DNA of 64,000 nt from Ferrimonas senticii DSM 18821. GTDB taxonomy: Bacteria > Pseudomonadota > Gammaproteobacteria > Enterobacterales > Shewanellaceae. Of the stretch, positions 51,087-60,236 are shown piece by piece. Positions within the stretch are counted from its first letter, which is position 1. Every line of letters starts with the position of its first letter. The translations under genes and the position numbers were made by a program. The notes beneath the pieces were generated by a model. The model was not told where the DNA came from. It ran no database searches and was given only the letters and a program-made list of their open reading frames with translations. The stretch lies in contig NZ_AUGM01000007.1 of the NCBI RefSeq assembly GCF_000422665.1, positions 248,001-312,000 of the forward strand, in the 5' to 3' direction.

Positions 51087-52456
51087 TGGGCGTAATCCTC
51101 ACAAAGCTGGCGCAGCGGTGGCAGCAATTGCTCCATCCGCGCGCTGCGCGAGCCTTTTATTAACACGGTGATCGGTGCAGGTAGTTGTAATAACCAAGGT
51201 TGCAGATGCGCTAGCAACTGCTGTTGGTTGGCAAAATGTTGCCCATTACCAAAGCCCTGCGCCGCAAAGCGGCTTACTGTACCCACACACAGCATATGGT
51301 CAATGCTTTTCTCGGCCGCGAATTTTCCCACCAGCGCGTGGTGCTCGTCAGTGCTGTCGCCAAGCTCGCCCATATCGCCAAACAACAGCACCTTGGTGCC
51401 TTGGCGGGTCGCCAACAGTTCGATCGCCGCCTTGGTCGACGCCAAGTTGGCGTTATAGCTGTCGTCAATCACCGTAAGTTGCTGTGAAAGTTGATGAAAC
51501 TCAGTTCTACCCGGCACCTGTGGTGCCGCCGATAACCCTTTGCCGATCAATGCCAGCGGTAACTCGGCGCCATGGGCCAAACAGGCGGCCGCCAGTGCAT
51601 TACTGACTTGATGACGACCCGGCAGCGGCAATTGCACCCGCTCGCTACACTCACCGCAATGCAGGGTAAAAGCGTAACAGCCGTTGTCATTGGCCTGCAG
51701 ATCATCGGCCCACAGATCCGCGGCGCCCACCGCGGAAAAGGTCAACACCTTACGGTCGGTCAATTGCGCCAGCATAAACTCGGCGTAATCGTCATCCAGA
51801 TTTACCACCGCGGTTCCCGCTGGCGTCAGCGCTTCGAAGATCTCGCTCTTCGCCCGCGCCACGCCATCGATGCCACCAAACCCTTCCAGATGGGCCGGCT
51901 GCACGTTGTTGATCAGCGCCACCTGCGGCTTAACCAAACTGGCGGTATAGCGGATCTCAGCTGGGGCGTTGGCGCCCAGTTCCAGCACCGCGTAGCGATG
52001 ATCTTCGGTCAGCTCCAGCAGCGTCAGCGGCACGCCAATGGTGTTATTGAGATTGCCTTTGGTCGCCAGCGTATTGCCCGCGAGGGCAAAAATGGCGGCG
52101 GTCATCTCTTTTACCGAGGTCTTACCAACCGAACCGGTAAGCGCCACCGTGAATGGCTGCAACTGTTGTTTAAGCCAAGCCGCCAACTGCCCCAGCGCCA
52201 GGGTGGTGTCGGCAACCAGCAATTGCGGCAACGGGCACTCAAGCGGACGGCTGACCACAGCCGCGGCCGCCTTAGCTTGCAGCGCTTGGTCGATAAAATC
52301 GTGAGCATCGAAACGTTCGCCCACCAACGCCACAAACAAGCTGCCCGGCTGCAGATCGCGGCTGTTGGTACTAACGCGCACGACTTGGGCATCAGTCGGA
52401 TTGATCAATTCGGCGCCTAGGATCTCTGCCAGTTGCGCCAAAGTCAGCGTTATCAT
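51080..52456 (-). CDS. murF: UDP-N-acetylmuramoyl-tripeptide--D-alanyl-D-alanine ligase
   Basis: A 458-residue Mur ligase adding D-Ala-D-Ala to the stem. The ATP loop is [13 protein letters not shown], with [24 protein letters not shown] and [19 protein letters not shown] as further motifs. The start overlaps the murE stop by 4 bp. Together with ddlB it completes the pentapeptide. Confidence 0.97.
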   Translation of the reverse strand: MITLTLAQLAEILGAELINPTDAQVVRVSTNSRDLQPGSLFVALVGERFDAHDFIDQALQAKAAAAVVSRPLECPLPQLLVADTTLALGQLAAWLKQQLQPFTVALTGSVGKTSVKEMTAAIFALAGNTLATKGNLNNTIGVPLTLLELTEDHRYAVLELGANAPAEIRYTASLVKPQVALINNVQPAHLEGFGGIDGVARAKSEIFEALTPAGTAVVNLDDDYAEFMLAQLTDRKVLTFSAVGAADLWADDLQANDNGCYAFTLHCGECSERVQLPLPGRHQVSNALAAACLAHGAELPLALIGKGLSAAPQVPGRTEFHQLSQQLTVIDDSYNANLASTKAAIELLATRQGTKVLLFGDMGELGDSTDEHHALVGKFAAEKSIDHMLCVGTVSRFAAQGFGNGQHFANQQQLLAHLQPWLLQLPAPITVLIKGSRSARMEQLLPPLRQLCEDYAQC

Positions 52457-53931
52457 GATTGCGCCTCCGCCAATAACTGAGCCGCCAGCGCCCGTTCGTT
52501 GTAAATCAAAGTCTGGTTGCCAACGATTTGATAATCCTCATGACCTTTGCCAGCCAACAGGATCAGATCGTCGCCACCGGCTTGCGCAAAGGCTTGGGTT
52601 AACGCCAACGCGCGATCGAATTCGATCAACGCCGGCGGTTGGCTTAAGCCCTGCTGCATATCGGCAATAATCTGCTCGAACGCTTCACTGCGAGGGTTAT
52701 CAGCGGTGATAACCAACTTATCCGCATGGCGTTCGGCCGCCGCCGCCATCAGTGGCCGTTTGCCACGGTCGCGATCGCCGCCGCAGCCAAACAGGCACCA
52801 TAGCTGCCCCAGACAATGACGACGCAGCGCCAGCAGCGCTTGTTCCAATGCATCAGGGGTATGGGCGTAATCGACCACCAATGACGGGTGGCCTGCGGCC
52901 GCGAACAACTCCATCCGTCCGCAGGCTGGTTGCAACGACTGCGCCGCCAGCAGCAGATCCGCCAACGGGTAGCCTTCGGCCAGCAGCGCCGCCAAGGCCG
53001 CCAGCACATTGGCCAGATTAAAGCGTCCCAGTAGTGGGCTGTGCAGCTGACCATCGCCAAAGCTGCTGCGGATGGTGGCGCTAACCCCATGCTGGTGGTA
53101 TTCGATCTCACACGCTTGCAGGTAATCGCCGCGACACTCGGCGCCATCAAGGCTGTAGCCGATGGTGTGCAGCTGCCCTTGCAACTGGCGATGCCACAGC
53201 GCGCCATAGCGATCGTCCAGGTTAAGCACCGCATGCTGCAACCCAGGTTGGCTGAATAGCCGTTGCTTGGCCGCCGCATAGCTGTCCATATCACCATGAT
53301 AATCAAGGTGATCACGGCTGAGATTGGTAAACACTGCGGTGCTTATCGGCAACTGTCGTACCCGCCCTTGGGCTAAACCATGGCTGGAGATCTCCAACGC
53401 CACGGCGGTCGCACCAGCTTGGGCTTGAGCGGCGAGCGAGCGCGCCACGGTCAGCGGATCCGAAGTGGTATTTGCCGATGCTTCAAGCTGACCCCACAGG
53501 CCATTGCCGACGGTACCCATCACCCCAGCGCGTTGACCTAAGGCCTCCAGTAACTGAGCGCACAATTGACTGACGGTGGTTTTGCCGTTGGTGCCAGTCA
53601 CGCCAATCAAGGTTGGCGTAGCGGCATCGGGGTAGCAACGTAAGCCAAGCAACGACAGGCGCTCGGCAAGGTTGGCGATGCCGACCACCGGCACGCCATC
53701 GGCACGAGCTTGCAGCCCCTGTTGTTGCGGCGAATCGACTTGAGTGACTACCGCGACGGCACCGGCGGCGATCGCCGCCTCAATATAATCACGACCATCA
53801 CTTTGATGGCCGGCAACCGCCACAAACAGATCACCGGCTTGTACCTGCCGGCTGTCTAAGTGAGCGTGGCTGATCTCCACCCCTGTGGTTAGCTCGACCC
53901 AAGGGGACAGCAGCTCATCGAGTTGCGACAT
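52453..53931 (-). CDS. murE: UDP-N-acetylmuramoyl-L-alanyl-D-glutamate--2,6-diaminopimelate ligase
   Basis: A 492-residue Mur ligase adding meso-diaminopimelate. The ATP loop is GVTGTNGKTTVSQL, and DNPRSE (near residue 408) is the D-N-P-R motif that marks meso-DAP specificity, as expected for a Gram-negative. Start 53931 has GGGAGTAACG before it; the longer frame to 53985 lies within the ftsI end and lacks a ribosome site. The start overlaps the ftsI stop by 17 bp. Confidence 0.97.
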   Translation of the reverse strand: MSQLDELLSPWVELTTGVEISHAHLDSRQVQAGDLFVAVAGHQSDGRDYIEAAIAAGAVAVVTQVDSPQQQGLQARADGVPVVGIANLAERLSLLGLRCYPDAATPTLIGVTGTNGKTTVSQLCAQLLEALGQRAGVMGTVGNGLWGQLEASANTTSDPLTVARSLAAQAQAGATAVALEISSHGLAQGRVRQLPISTAVFTNLSRDHLDYHGDMDSYAAAKQRLFSQPGLQHAVLNLDDRYGALWHRQLQGQLHTIGYSLDGAECRGDYLQACEIEYHQHGVSATIRSSFGDGQLHSPLLGRFNLANVLAALAALLAEGYPLADLLLAAQSLQPACGRMELFAAAGHPSLVVDYAHTPDALEQALLALRRHCLGQLWCLFGCGGDRDRGKRPLMAAAAERHADKLVITADNPRSEAFEQIIADMQQGLSQPPALIEFDRALALTQAFAQAGGDDLILLAGKGHEDYQIVGNQTLIYNERALAAQLLAEAQS

Positions 53932-55654
53932 CGTTACTCCCAAACAGCGCGGCCAGTTGCGTTTGTGGCCGGCTTGGTTCGACATTCAATAATTGCAAGG
54001 CACCGCCCATCACTTCGGCAAACACCGGTGCAGCGACGGTACCGCCGTAATAGTCTTGGCCTTTCGGTTCGTTAATCACCACCGCCATCGCTAAGCGCGG
54101 ATTGTCCGCTGGGGCCAGGCCAGCAAACAGGGTGACGTAATCCTCGCCATAGCCACCAGCAACCGCTTTTCGACTGGTACCGGTTTTGCCGGCAACCTCA
54201 TAGCCATCAATCGCGGCCCGTGGCGCGGTTCCGCCTTTTTTGGCGATGCCAGCCAGCATCTTCACCACCTCATCGGCGGCTTGCTCGGACAGTACCTGCT
54301 GACCTGCGGGAATGGTTTTTTGTTTGAAGATCGACAGCGGTCGACTGATGCCACCGCCGCCCAAAATGGCGTACATCCGCGCCAACTGCAGCGGCGTCGC
54401 CGTCAGGCCATAGCCAAAGGCCAAGGTGGCTTGTTCGTGTTCCGACCAGCGACTGCGATTGGGCAGGTAACCGGAGGATTCACCGGATAAGCTAATGCCA
54501 CTCTCACCACCAAAACCAAAACCGCTGTAGAACCCCAGCAGTTCCTGCACATCCATCTGCAGCGCCAACTTGGTCATCGCCATGTTGGAGGATTTCACCA
54601 GCAAGGTGCCGATATCTTTGGTGCCTAAGTTTTTACCGTCACGTACAGTGCCACCACGCACCCGCATGTAGCCCGGTGAGGTGTTGATGGTGGAATCCGC
54701 CTGAATCATGCCGATATCAAGGGCGCGCGCCACCACCAGAGGTTTAACCACGGAGCCGGGCTCATAGGCATCGGTAATCGCCCGATTGCGCATCTGAAAC
54801 GGTTTCAGACCATCGCGGGCGTTGGGGTTATAACTTGGGGTATTGGCCATCGCCAACACTTCCCCAGTGGGGATGTCGATGATCACTAACGAGGCCGAGG
54901 TGGCCATGTGGTAAGCGGTGGCTTTTTTCAGCGCGGTGTACGCCAACGACTGCAAGCGCATGTCTAGGCTGAGCACCAGATCGTTGGAGTTTTCTCCCTC
55001 TTCCAACACCGATAGGTTTTCGATGATGGCGCCGTTAGGGGTCTTGCGCACCAGTTGCTTGGATGGCGATCCCGTCAGCCAATCGTTGTAGCTGCGCTCC
55101 AGCCCTTCAATGCCGCGATCGTCAATGTTGGTAATGCCCACCAATTGCGCGGCGATCTCGCCAGCAGGATAGTAGCGCCGAGATTCCGCTTTTAAGGCGA
55201 TACCGGGGATCTTCAGTTTACGAATGTAATCTGCCACCAACGGCGATACTTGCCGTTTGATGTAAACAAAGCGGCCTTTGTTGTCACGTACCCGACTCAC
55301 CAGATCGTCGACGTTGATCTCCAACACATTCGCCAACGCTTGCCAGCGACGCATGTCATTAAAACCATCGCCATCACGAACCATTTTCGGATCGGCATAG
55401 GCGGCCATCACTGGCACACTGACCGCCAACACTTCGCCATTGCGATCGGTGATCATCCCGCGCTCGGCATCGGTTACCGTGGCACGCAAGTGACGCTTAT
55501 CCGCTTCGTAACGGAAGAAGTCAGGATCCAGTACCTGGATCCAAGCCGCGCGTCCCAAAATCAGCGCAAACACCCCGAACAAGATCAGCAGCGCGAACAG
55601 CATCCGGCCGTCACTGGCTTGAGGTTTTACGATCCGCTTTCCTTGCCGACTCAT
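53915..55654 (-). CDS. ftsI: Septal peptidoglycan transpeptidase FtsI (PBP3)
   Basis: A 579-residue class B penicillin-binding protein that crosslinks septal wall with FtsW. One membrane anchor (about 18-38), a non-catalytic module, and a transpeptidase domain with the active serine in EPGSVVKPLVVA (S-x-x-K), the S-x-N motif VKSSNMAM and the K-T-G motif VAGKTGTSRK. It overlaps ftsL by 4 bp. The C-terminus after AEVMGGALQLLNVEP is short, as in E. coli. Confidence 0.97.
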   Translation of the reverse strand: MSRQGKRIVKPQASDGRMLFALLILFGVFALILGRAAWIQVLDPDFFRYEADKRHLRATVTDAERGMITDRNGEVLAVSVPVMAAYADPKMVRDGDGFNDMRRWQALANVLEINVDDLVSRVRDNKGRFVYIKRQVSPLVADYIRKLKIPGIALKAESRRYYPAGEIAAQLVGITNIDDRGIEGLERSYNDWLTGSPSKQLVRKTPNGAIIENLSVLEEGENSNDLVLSLDMRLQSLAYTALKKATAYHMATSASLVIIDIPTGEVLAMANTPSYNPNARDGLKPFQMRNRAITDAYEPGSVVKPLVVARALDIGMIQADSTINTSPGYMRVRGGTVRDGKNLGTKDIGTLLVKSSNMAMTKLALQMDVQELLGFYSGFGFGGESGISLSGESSGYLPNRSRWSEHEQATLAFGYGLTATPLQLARMYAILGGGGISRPLSIFKQKTIPAGQQVLSEQAADEVVKMLAGIAKKGGTAPRAAIDGYEVAGKTGTSRKAVAGGYGEDYVTLFAGLAPADNPRLAMAVVINEPKGQDYYGGTVAAPVFAEVMGGALQLLNVEPSRPQTQLAALFGSNDVATR

Positions 55655-55959
55655 GGCTGTCTGATTACCTGTTCGTTGGACGGTTTTGGCCGCTGCATAT
55701 CCAATTGCTTGCGGGCCAACGTTTCAATCCGGCTATGCTCCGCCAGGGTTTGCTCTTCGAGCAACAGATGGCGCCACTGCACATCCAACTGATCCCGCTG
55801 CTGCAACAGATCGTTGTAGCGAGCCGTCAGTTGACGCGCATCTTGGGCGGTGAACACCACCCAAAACGCACTGATCAGCACCAGCATCGCTAACAGCAGC
55901 AGATACCAGTAACGACGCAGATCGGCGCCGATCAGTTGCAGCAGTTCGAGGCTGAACAT
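55651..55959 (-). CDS. ftsL: Cell division protein FtsL
   Basis: A 102-residue bitopic protein with a short cytoplasmic part, one membrane segment (about 19-38, LLLAMLVLISAFWVVF) and a periplasmic coiled coil (about 45-90) that pairs with FtsB. FtsL is poorly conserved in sequence, so position between rsmH and ftsI and this topology are the main evidence. Confidence 0.92.
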   Translation of the reverse strand: MFSLELLQLIGADLRRYWYLLLLAMLVLISAFWVVFTAQDARQLTARYNDLLQQRDQLDVQWRHLLLEEQTLAEHSRIETLARKQLDMQRPKPSNEQVIRQP

Positions 55960-55961
55960 GG

Positions 55962-56909
55962 TTACAGTTTCTCGGCGACCCGCAGCACCGAACTGCGAGC
56001 ACGAGCATTACCGTCAACCTCGACATCGCTTGGTTTTAGGGCTTTACCCACCAGCTTTAACACGCGAGTCTTGTCAATGTCAGCTTGGGTCATCGGCAGC
56101 CCACGAGGCACTTCGGCGCCTTGGCTTTGCTTGCGCATAAAGCGCTTAACCAAGCGATCTTCCAGCGAATGGAAGCTGATGATCGACAACCGTCCCGCCG
56201 GCGCCAACGCTTGAGTCGCCCCTTGCAGTGCCGATTCAATCTCTTCTAATTCGCTATTGATGTAGATGCGGATCGCCTGAAAGCTGCGGGTCGCTGGGTG
56301 TTTACCCTGATCGCGCTTGTGCGCCGGGGTCATAGCGCTGATTAAGTCAGCCAAGTGATGGGTGCGATCCATCGGCTCACCGGCGGCGATCTGCTCTTTG
56401 ATCTTGCGCGCGATCGGTTTGGAGAACTTCTCTTCACCAAAGGTCTTCAGTACCCACGCGATGTCGTTGACCTCGGCACGAGCCAACCACTGCGCTGCGG
56501 TTTCGCCGCGGCTGTTGTCCATCCGCATATCCAGCGGACCGTCCCGCAAAAAGCTAAAGCCGCGCTCGGCGTCATCCAGTTGTGGCGAGGATACCCCCAG
56601 ATCCAGCAGTACGCCGTCGATCTTGCCGGTTAAGCCCAACTGTTCCATGTAGTCGGCAATCCCGGAGAACGGCCCGTGGACAATTTGAAAACGTGGGTCT
56701 TGGGCCGCCAGTTGCTCGGCAACCGCCACCGCTTGTGGATCGCGATCGATGCCGATCAAACGGCCATTTGGCCCCAACTGCGACAGAATGTGGCGCGAGT
56801 GACCACCACGACCAAAGGTGCCATCGACGTAGATCCCATCGGGCTTCAGTGCCAGACCGTCAACCGCTTCATCAAGCAGTACGGTCACATGGCGAAATGA
56901 TTCGCTCAT
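55962..56909 (-). CDS. rsmH: 16S rRNA (cytosine(1402)-N4)-methyltransferase RsmH
   Basis: A 315-residue SAM-dependent methyltransferase that modifies C1402 in the ribosomal P site. The SAM motif is [16 protein letters not shown], followed by [15 protein letters not shown] and the [21 protein letters not shown] stretch. The C-terminal [12 protein letters not shown] motif is typical. It follows mraZ with a 1-bp overlap. Confidence 0.97.
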   Translation of the reverse strand: MSESFRHVTVLLDEAVDGLALKPDGIYVDGTFGRGGHSRHILSQLGPNGRLIGIDRDPQAVAVAEQLAAQDPRFQIVHGPFSGIADYMEQLGLTGKIDGVLLDLGVSSPQLDDAERGFSFLRDGPLDMRMDNSRGETAAQWLARAEVNDIAWVLKTFGEEKFSKPIARKIKEQIAAGEPMDRTHHLADLISAMTPAHKRDQGKHPATRSFQAIRIYINSELEEIESALQGATQALAPAGRLSIISFHSLEDRLVKRFMRKQSQGAEVPRGLPMTQADIDKTRVLKLVGKALKPSDVEVDGNARARSSVLRVAEKL

Positions 56910-57364
56910 CAGAGTGTCAGTTCCTGTAGCCGGAGGTTGTTATCAAAGGCGTATGGATCGATCTGGGTGGCGGCTTGCAATTGTTGCTGCCACAGCGCCT
57001 CAGACCAGATCTCAAATTTATTCAACTGCCCTACGAGCATTAGGGATTTATCCAACTGGGCGTATTGGCGTAGCGGCGCACTTAGCAGCAGCCGTCCACC
57101 TTTATCCAACTCCACATCGGTGGCGTAGCCCAGTAGGATCCGCTTAGTCTGGCGTTCCGCCGGCACGGTATCAGACAAGCGTTGCAGTTTGCGCTCTACC
57201 TGCTCCCATTCTGGCAGGGGGTAGAGCAAAAGGCAGGGAGAGCGTAGATCAACGGTGCAGATCAATTGGCCTTCGGCGCGCTCACGCAACGCCTCACGAT
57301 ACCGAGTTGGTATTGTGATCCGGCTTTTGCTGTCGAGCGATATGGCGCTAGCACCCCGAAACAT
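56909..57364 (-). CDS. mraZ: Transcriptional regulator MraZ
   Basis: A 151-residue protein with two tandem SpoVT-AbrB domains (about 5-55 and 78-128), each with the MraZ D-x-K-x-R/G-R pattern: [16 protein letters not shown] and [16 protein letters not shown]. MraZ forms a ring and represses its own dcw promoter. The first gene of the cluster, it lies 25 bp after four 10-bp-spaced boxes matching its known operator type. Confidence 0.96.
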   Translation of the reverse strand: MFRGASAISLDSKSRITIPTRYREALRERAEGQLICTVDLRSPCLLLYPLPEWEQVERKLQRLSDTVPAERQTKRILLGYATDVELDKGGRLLLSAPLRQYAQLDKSLMLVGQLNKFEIWSEALWQQQLQAATQIDPYAFDNNLRLQELTL

Positions 57365-57388
57365 TGGCGATCATCCTTGGCCTAATGA

Positions 57389-57422
57389 TCCATTTTGATC
57401 CACAAAAATACACTTTTTCCCA
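57389..57422 (-). promoter_or_regulatory. MraZ operator: four boxes at 10-bp spacing
   Basis: Minus-strand boxes TGGG, TGTA, TGGA and TGGA lie at 57422, 57412, 57402 and 57392 (first base each), exactly 10 bp apart. MraZ of E. coli and others binds direct TGGGN repeats with this period. The second box is the weakest match. They overlap the early transcribed region. Confidence 0.75.
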
Positions 57423-57432
57423 CTAATTGCTC

Positions 57433-57462
57433 AGTGTATGAAGTGGGTGCAAACCTTGTCAA
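57433..57462 (-). promoter_or_regulatory. Predicted sigma-70 promoter of the mraZ/dcw cluster
   Basis: A perfect -35 TTGACA (57457-57462), an 18-bp spacer and a -10 TACACT (57433-57438) on the minus strand, about 70 bp upstream of mraZ and just before the MraZ boxes. Confidence 0.7.
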
Positions 57463-57543
57463 GCCGCGCCGTGACACGCTTTGCTTTAATTTGATTGTGG
57501 CGCCGCAAATGCACTCATTTGTCTTTGCTAGCGCCCTAAAAAC

Positions 57544-57572
57544 AACAAAGCGACCCTTGGGGTCGCTTTGTT
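57544..57572 (-). terminator. Terminator between the 57595 gene and mraZ
   Basis: A perfect 13-bp stem (AACAAAGCGACCC/GGGTCGCTTTGTT) with a 3-nt loop, 22 bp after the stop of the 57595 gene. It insulates the dcw promoter from that gene. Confidence 0.85.
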
Positions 57573-57594
57573 AGATTATCCAATTAAATCAGAC

Positions 57595-58314
57595 TTAATC
57601 TTGCCTCGATAAATGCTGGCACAACCCTAAATAGGCATTAAACAACTTGGCGTATTTCTCTTGGGCGGTATTTAACAGTAAGTCGTGATTAAACGCGGCC
57701 AACAATTGGTTGAGCTTATTGACCTGCTGCCGCTGCTGCGGCTGCAGATCCCGCGCCAACCGTTTCAGTTGTTCCACCTGGCCGCGCAAACCGGTCATGA
57801 TCTCGACGTGCATCGCATACTGCTGCACTAAGTTCAGCCGTAAGGTCAGGCTGTGCTCATCGGCACTGTTGTTGTGATTAAGCAGGCGATTGCCATCGTA
57901 CGGCATGGTTTCAATGTTGCCGACCATCGTCTGCAGTAACGCTGCCGTCAGCGGTTGCTCGGTGCCGTGTTGACGCAACTGCGCTTCGGTTAGCAACAAC
58001 TGCCGCAACTGCTTATCGATACAACGGGTGATGTAACCCAGTTGATTGGCCACCAAAGCTTGATGGCGAAACTGCTGGCTGATGCGAACAATCGCATACA
58101 AGGTGTACGCCAATGCCGTCGAGAAACCCACGGTAAAGAAGAAAATCTGCCAATCAAAGTAGCGCAGCCATACGCCGATCTGGCCGTTACCCTCGCCAGG
58201 TTGCAGCAACCAATCCGCGGCAATGCCGGTGGAGCAAAACACCGCGATGACAAATGTCAGAAACAGAAATTTTTCCTGCTTACTGTCGCGCAAATAGTTA
58301 ATAAAGGTGGTCAT
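57595..58314 (-). CDS. Membrane protein of unknown function
   Basis: A 239-residue protein with two hydrophobic segments near the start (about 15-35, FLFLTFVIAVFCSTGIAADW, and 58-78, IFFFTVGFSTALAYTLYAIV) and a long helical, Gln-rich cytoplasmic or periplasmic part (about 80-239) with heptad-like stretches such as LRGQVEQLKRLARDLQPQQ. I recognise no family. Start 58314 is preferred to 58362 because GGGAG lies about 9-13 nt upstream and the extra 16 residues are unlike the rest. It sits between rnpB and mraZ as a single-gene unit with its own terminator, so nothing ties it to cell division except position. Confidence 0.7.
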   Translation of the reverse strand: MTTFINYLRDSKQEKFLFLTFVIAVFCSTGIAADWLLQPGEGNGQIGVWLRYFDWQIFFFTVGFSTALAYTLYAIVRISQQFRHQALVANQLGYITRCIDKQLRQLLLTEAQLRQHGTEQPLTAALLQTMVGNIETMPYDGNRLLNHNNSADEHSLTLRLNLVQQYAMHVEIMTGLRGQVEQLKRLARDLQPQQRQQVNKLNQLLAAFNHDLLLNTAQEKYAKLFNAYLGLCQHLSRQD

Positions 58315-58596
58315 CCCTGTCGCTCCCCAAATCCTTTGTCGGCATCCCCTCGCGATTATCATTGCTATTGTGAGCGCGAGATTTGTTAATCAATGTGTAT
58401 TGCAGCAACTTAGCAAAGCAGCAAAAGCAGTCGCAACTGACTCAAGATTATGATGAAGCGGCAGTAACAGGCATCGCTAGATACATCTGTTAACCCTAAC
58501 GCCATGACGATGTAAATCGACTGGCTATTGCACCATCAGCACAATATCGAATTGTTTTTGATCCCCTTTGGGACGACCGAACGCTCCCTCTAGCAC
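58315..58596. other. Intergenic region before the rnpB repeats
   Basis: About 280 bp that should hold the promoter of the 57595 gene. I see no RNA or protein gene in it. It ends where the outermost partial rnpB repeat unit begins. Confidence 0.4.
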
Positions 58597-58618
58597 TGCG
58601 CTTTGACTAAGCCCCAAA

Positions 58619-58650
58619 TGTGAAAAAGCGGCAACTGCCGCTTTTTCACA
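58619..58650 (-). terminator. Third rnpB-associated terminator
   Basis: Near-perfect palindrome TGTGAAAAAGCGGCA/ACTGCCGCTTTTTCACA, with T5 on both strands. Confidence 0.75.
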
Positions 58651-58740
58651 AAATAGGTTGGCGTTGGCCGCTAAGCCGCCGGTTTCTGTATTAGCGGATA
58701 GGGCAAGCATTCCTCTGCGCTTTTCGAAGCAATAGATGTG

Positions 58741-58777
58741 AAAAAACCGGTAACATCTTCCGATGTTACCGGTTTTT
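58741..58777 (-). terminator. Second rnpB-associated terminator
   Basis: A 16-bp stem (AAAAACCGGTAACATC/GATGTTACCGGTTTTT) with a 4-nt loop in the first repeat unit after rnpB. Its stem differs completely from those of the other two, though the flanks are repeated. Confidence 0.8.
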
Positions 58778-58865
58778 CTGGATAGGAGGAGTTGGCCGAT
58801 AAGCCGCCGGTTTCTGTGTTAGCGGATAGGGCAAGCATTCCTCTGCGCTTTGACTAGGTCCCAAA

Positions 58866-58909
58866 TGTGAAAAAGCGGCAGTATCCGAAGATACTGCCGC
58901 TTTTTCACA
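58866..58909 (-). terminator. rnpB terminator
   Basis: A 20-bp stem (TGTGAAAAAGCGGCAGTATC pairs with its complement around a 4-nt loop), 5 bp after the rnpB 3' end, with T5. Confidence 0.85.
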
Positions 58910-58913
58910 AATA

Positions 58914-59285
<372 letters not shown>

Positions 59286-59293
59286 GGCGGCGG

Positions 59294-59322
59294 AGTATAG
59301 CGGCTCTACCAGCCTTGGTCGA
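59294..59322 (-). promoter_or_regulatory. Predicted rnpB promoter
   Basis: Minus-strand -35 TCGACC (59317-59322), a 17-bp spacer, -10 TATACT (59294-59299), with the RNA starting about 8-9 bp downstream. The -35 lies inside the last codons of rsmI. Confidence 0.72.
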
Positions 59323-60145
59323 GCCCATATTTGTAGAGTGCATTTTTTTTGACCCCATGGATCTGCGCCGCCAGTGCCGCCGCTTTCTTTAACGGTAATT
59401 CCTGGCATAACAATTCGGTGGTACGCAAGGCTTCCGCTGGCAGGCTATCGCCATCGTCACGAAACGGCGCAATCATCAGCACCATCTCACCACGGGTGCG
59501 ATTTTCATCTTCGTTAAGCCAGTCGATCAGCTCGCCCACCGGCAAGCCTTTGATGGTCTCAAAACTTTTGGTGATCTCCCGCGCGAGTACTACTTCACGC
59601 TCTGGCCCCATCACCTCGACGATTGACGCCAATGAATCCAGTACACGACGTGGCGATTCATAAAAGATCATGGTGCGCGGCTCTTGCAGCAACGCTTGCA
59701 GCACATCGGTGCGGGCTTTAGCTTTGGCCGGCAAGAAACCTTCAAAGGTAAAGCGATCCGATGGCAGGCCAGAGGCGCACAGCGCGGTGGTGGCCGCACA
59801 TGGGCCTGGCAGCGGCACCACATTAAAGCCAGCAGCACGCACTTGGCTAACCAAATGGTAACCGGGATCGGAGATCAGCGGCGTACCGGCGTCGGACACC
59901 AACGCGACCGATTCACCCGCCTGCAATTTGCCGATGATGGTACCTGCGCGCTGCCGTTCATTGTGATCATGCACCGATAAGGTCTTGGTGGAGATACCGA
60001 AATGGCTAAACAATTTGCCACTGTGACGGGTGTCTTCACAGCAGATCAGGCTAACCTGCTCTAGCACCTGCAGCGCCCGTTGAGTGATATCAGCAAGGTT
60101 ACCGATAGGGGTCGGCACCACATAAAGGGCGAGGTCTAAAGACAT
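59306..60145 (-). CDS. rsmI: 16S rRNA (cytidine(1402)-2'-O)-methyltransferase RsmI
   Basis: A 279-residue SAM methyltransferase that 2'-O-methylates C1402, the same base RsmH modifies. The SAM-binding start is [19 protein letters not shown], with [34 protein letters not shown] and [17 protein letters not shown] as family motifs. It is divergent from lpoA and runs into the rnpB promoter. Confidence 0.97.
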   Translation of the reverse strand: MSLDLALYVVPTPIGNLADITQRALQVLEQVSLICCEDTRHSGKLFSHFGISTKTLSVHDHNERQRAGTIIGKLQAGESVALVSDAGTPLISDPGYHLVSQVRAAGFNVVPLPGPCAATTALCASGLPSDRFTFEGFLPAKAKARTDVLQALLQEPRTMIFYESPRRVLDSLASIVEVMGPEREVVLAREITKSFETIKGLPVGELIDWLNEDENRTRGEMVLMIAPFRDDGDSLPAEALRTTELLCQELPLKKAAALAAQIHGVKKNALYKYGLDQGW

Positions 60146-60236
60146 ACTTAAGAGAACCTTAGGAGGTAAGCCAATTGGTTTACGCCAATCAGGGGGTTAA
60201 ACTAAGGGGCTAAGTTTATCAGAGTGGATCTCGCTG

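Larger units (their letters stand above)
58597..58912 (-). repeat. Tandem repeats of the rnpB 3' end with terminators
   Basis: Units of about 128-130 bp follow rnpB. Each begins with a copy of the RNase P RNA 3' end (on the plus strand GTTGGCCG-A/C-TAAGCCG at 58921, 58791 and 58663) and carries a strong hairpin. The two downstream units agree at 60 of about 62 bases over 58791-58852 and 58663-58724; a further partial unit starts near 58597. E. coli rnpB is likewise followed by tandem 113-bp repeats that carry RNA 3'-end sequence and terminators (recalled, not checked). Confidence 0.85.
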
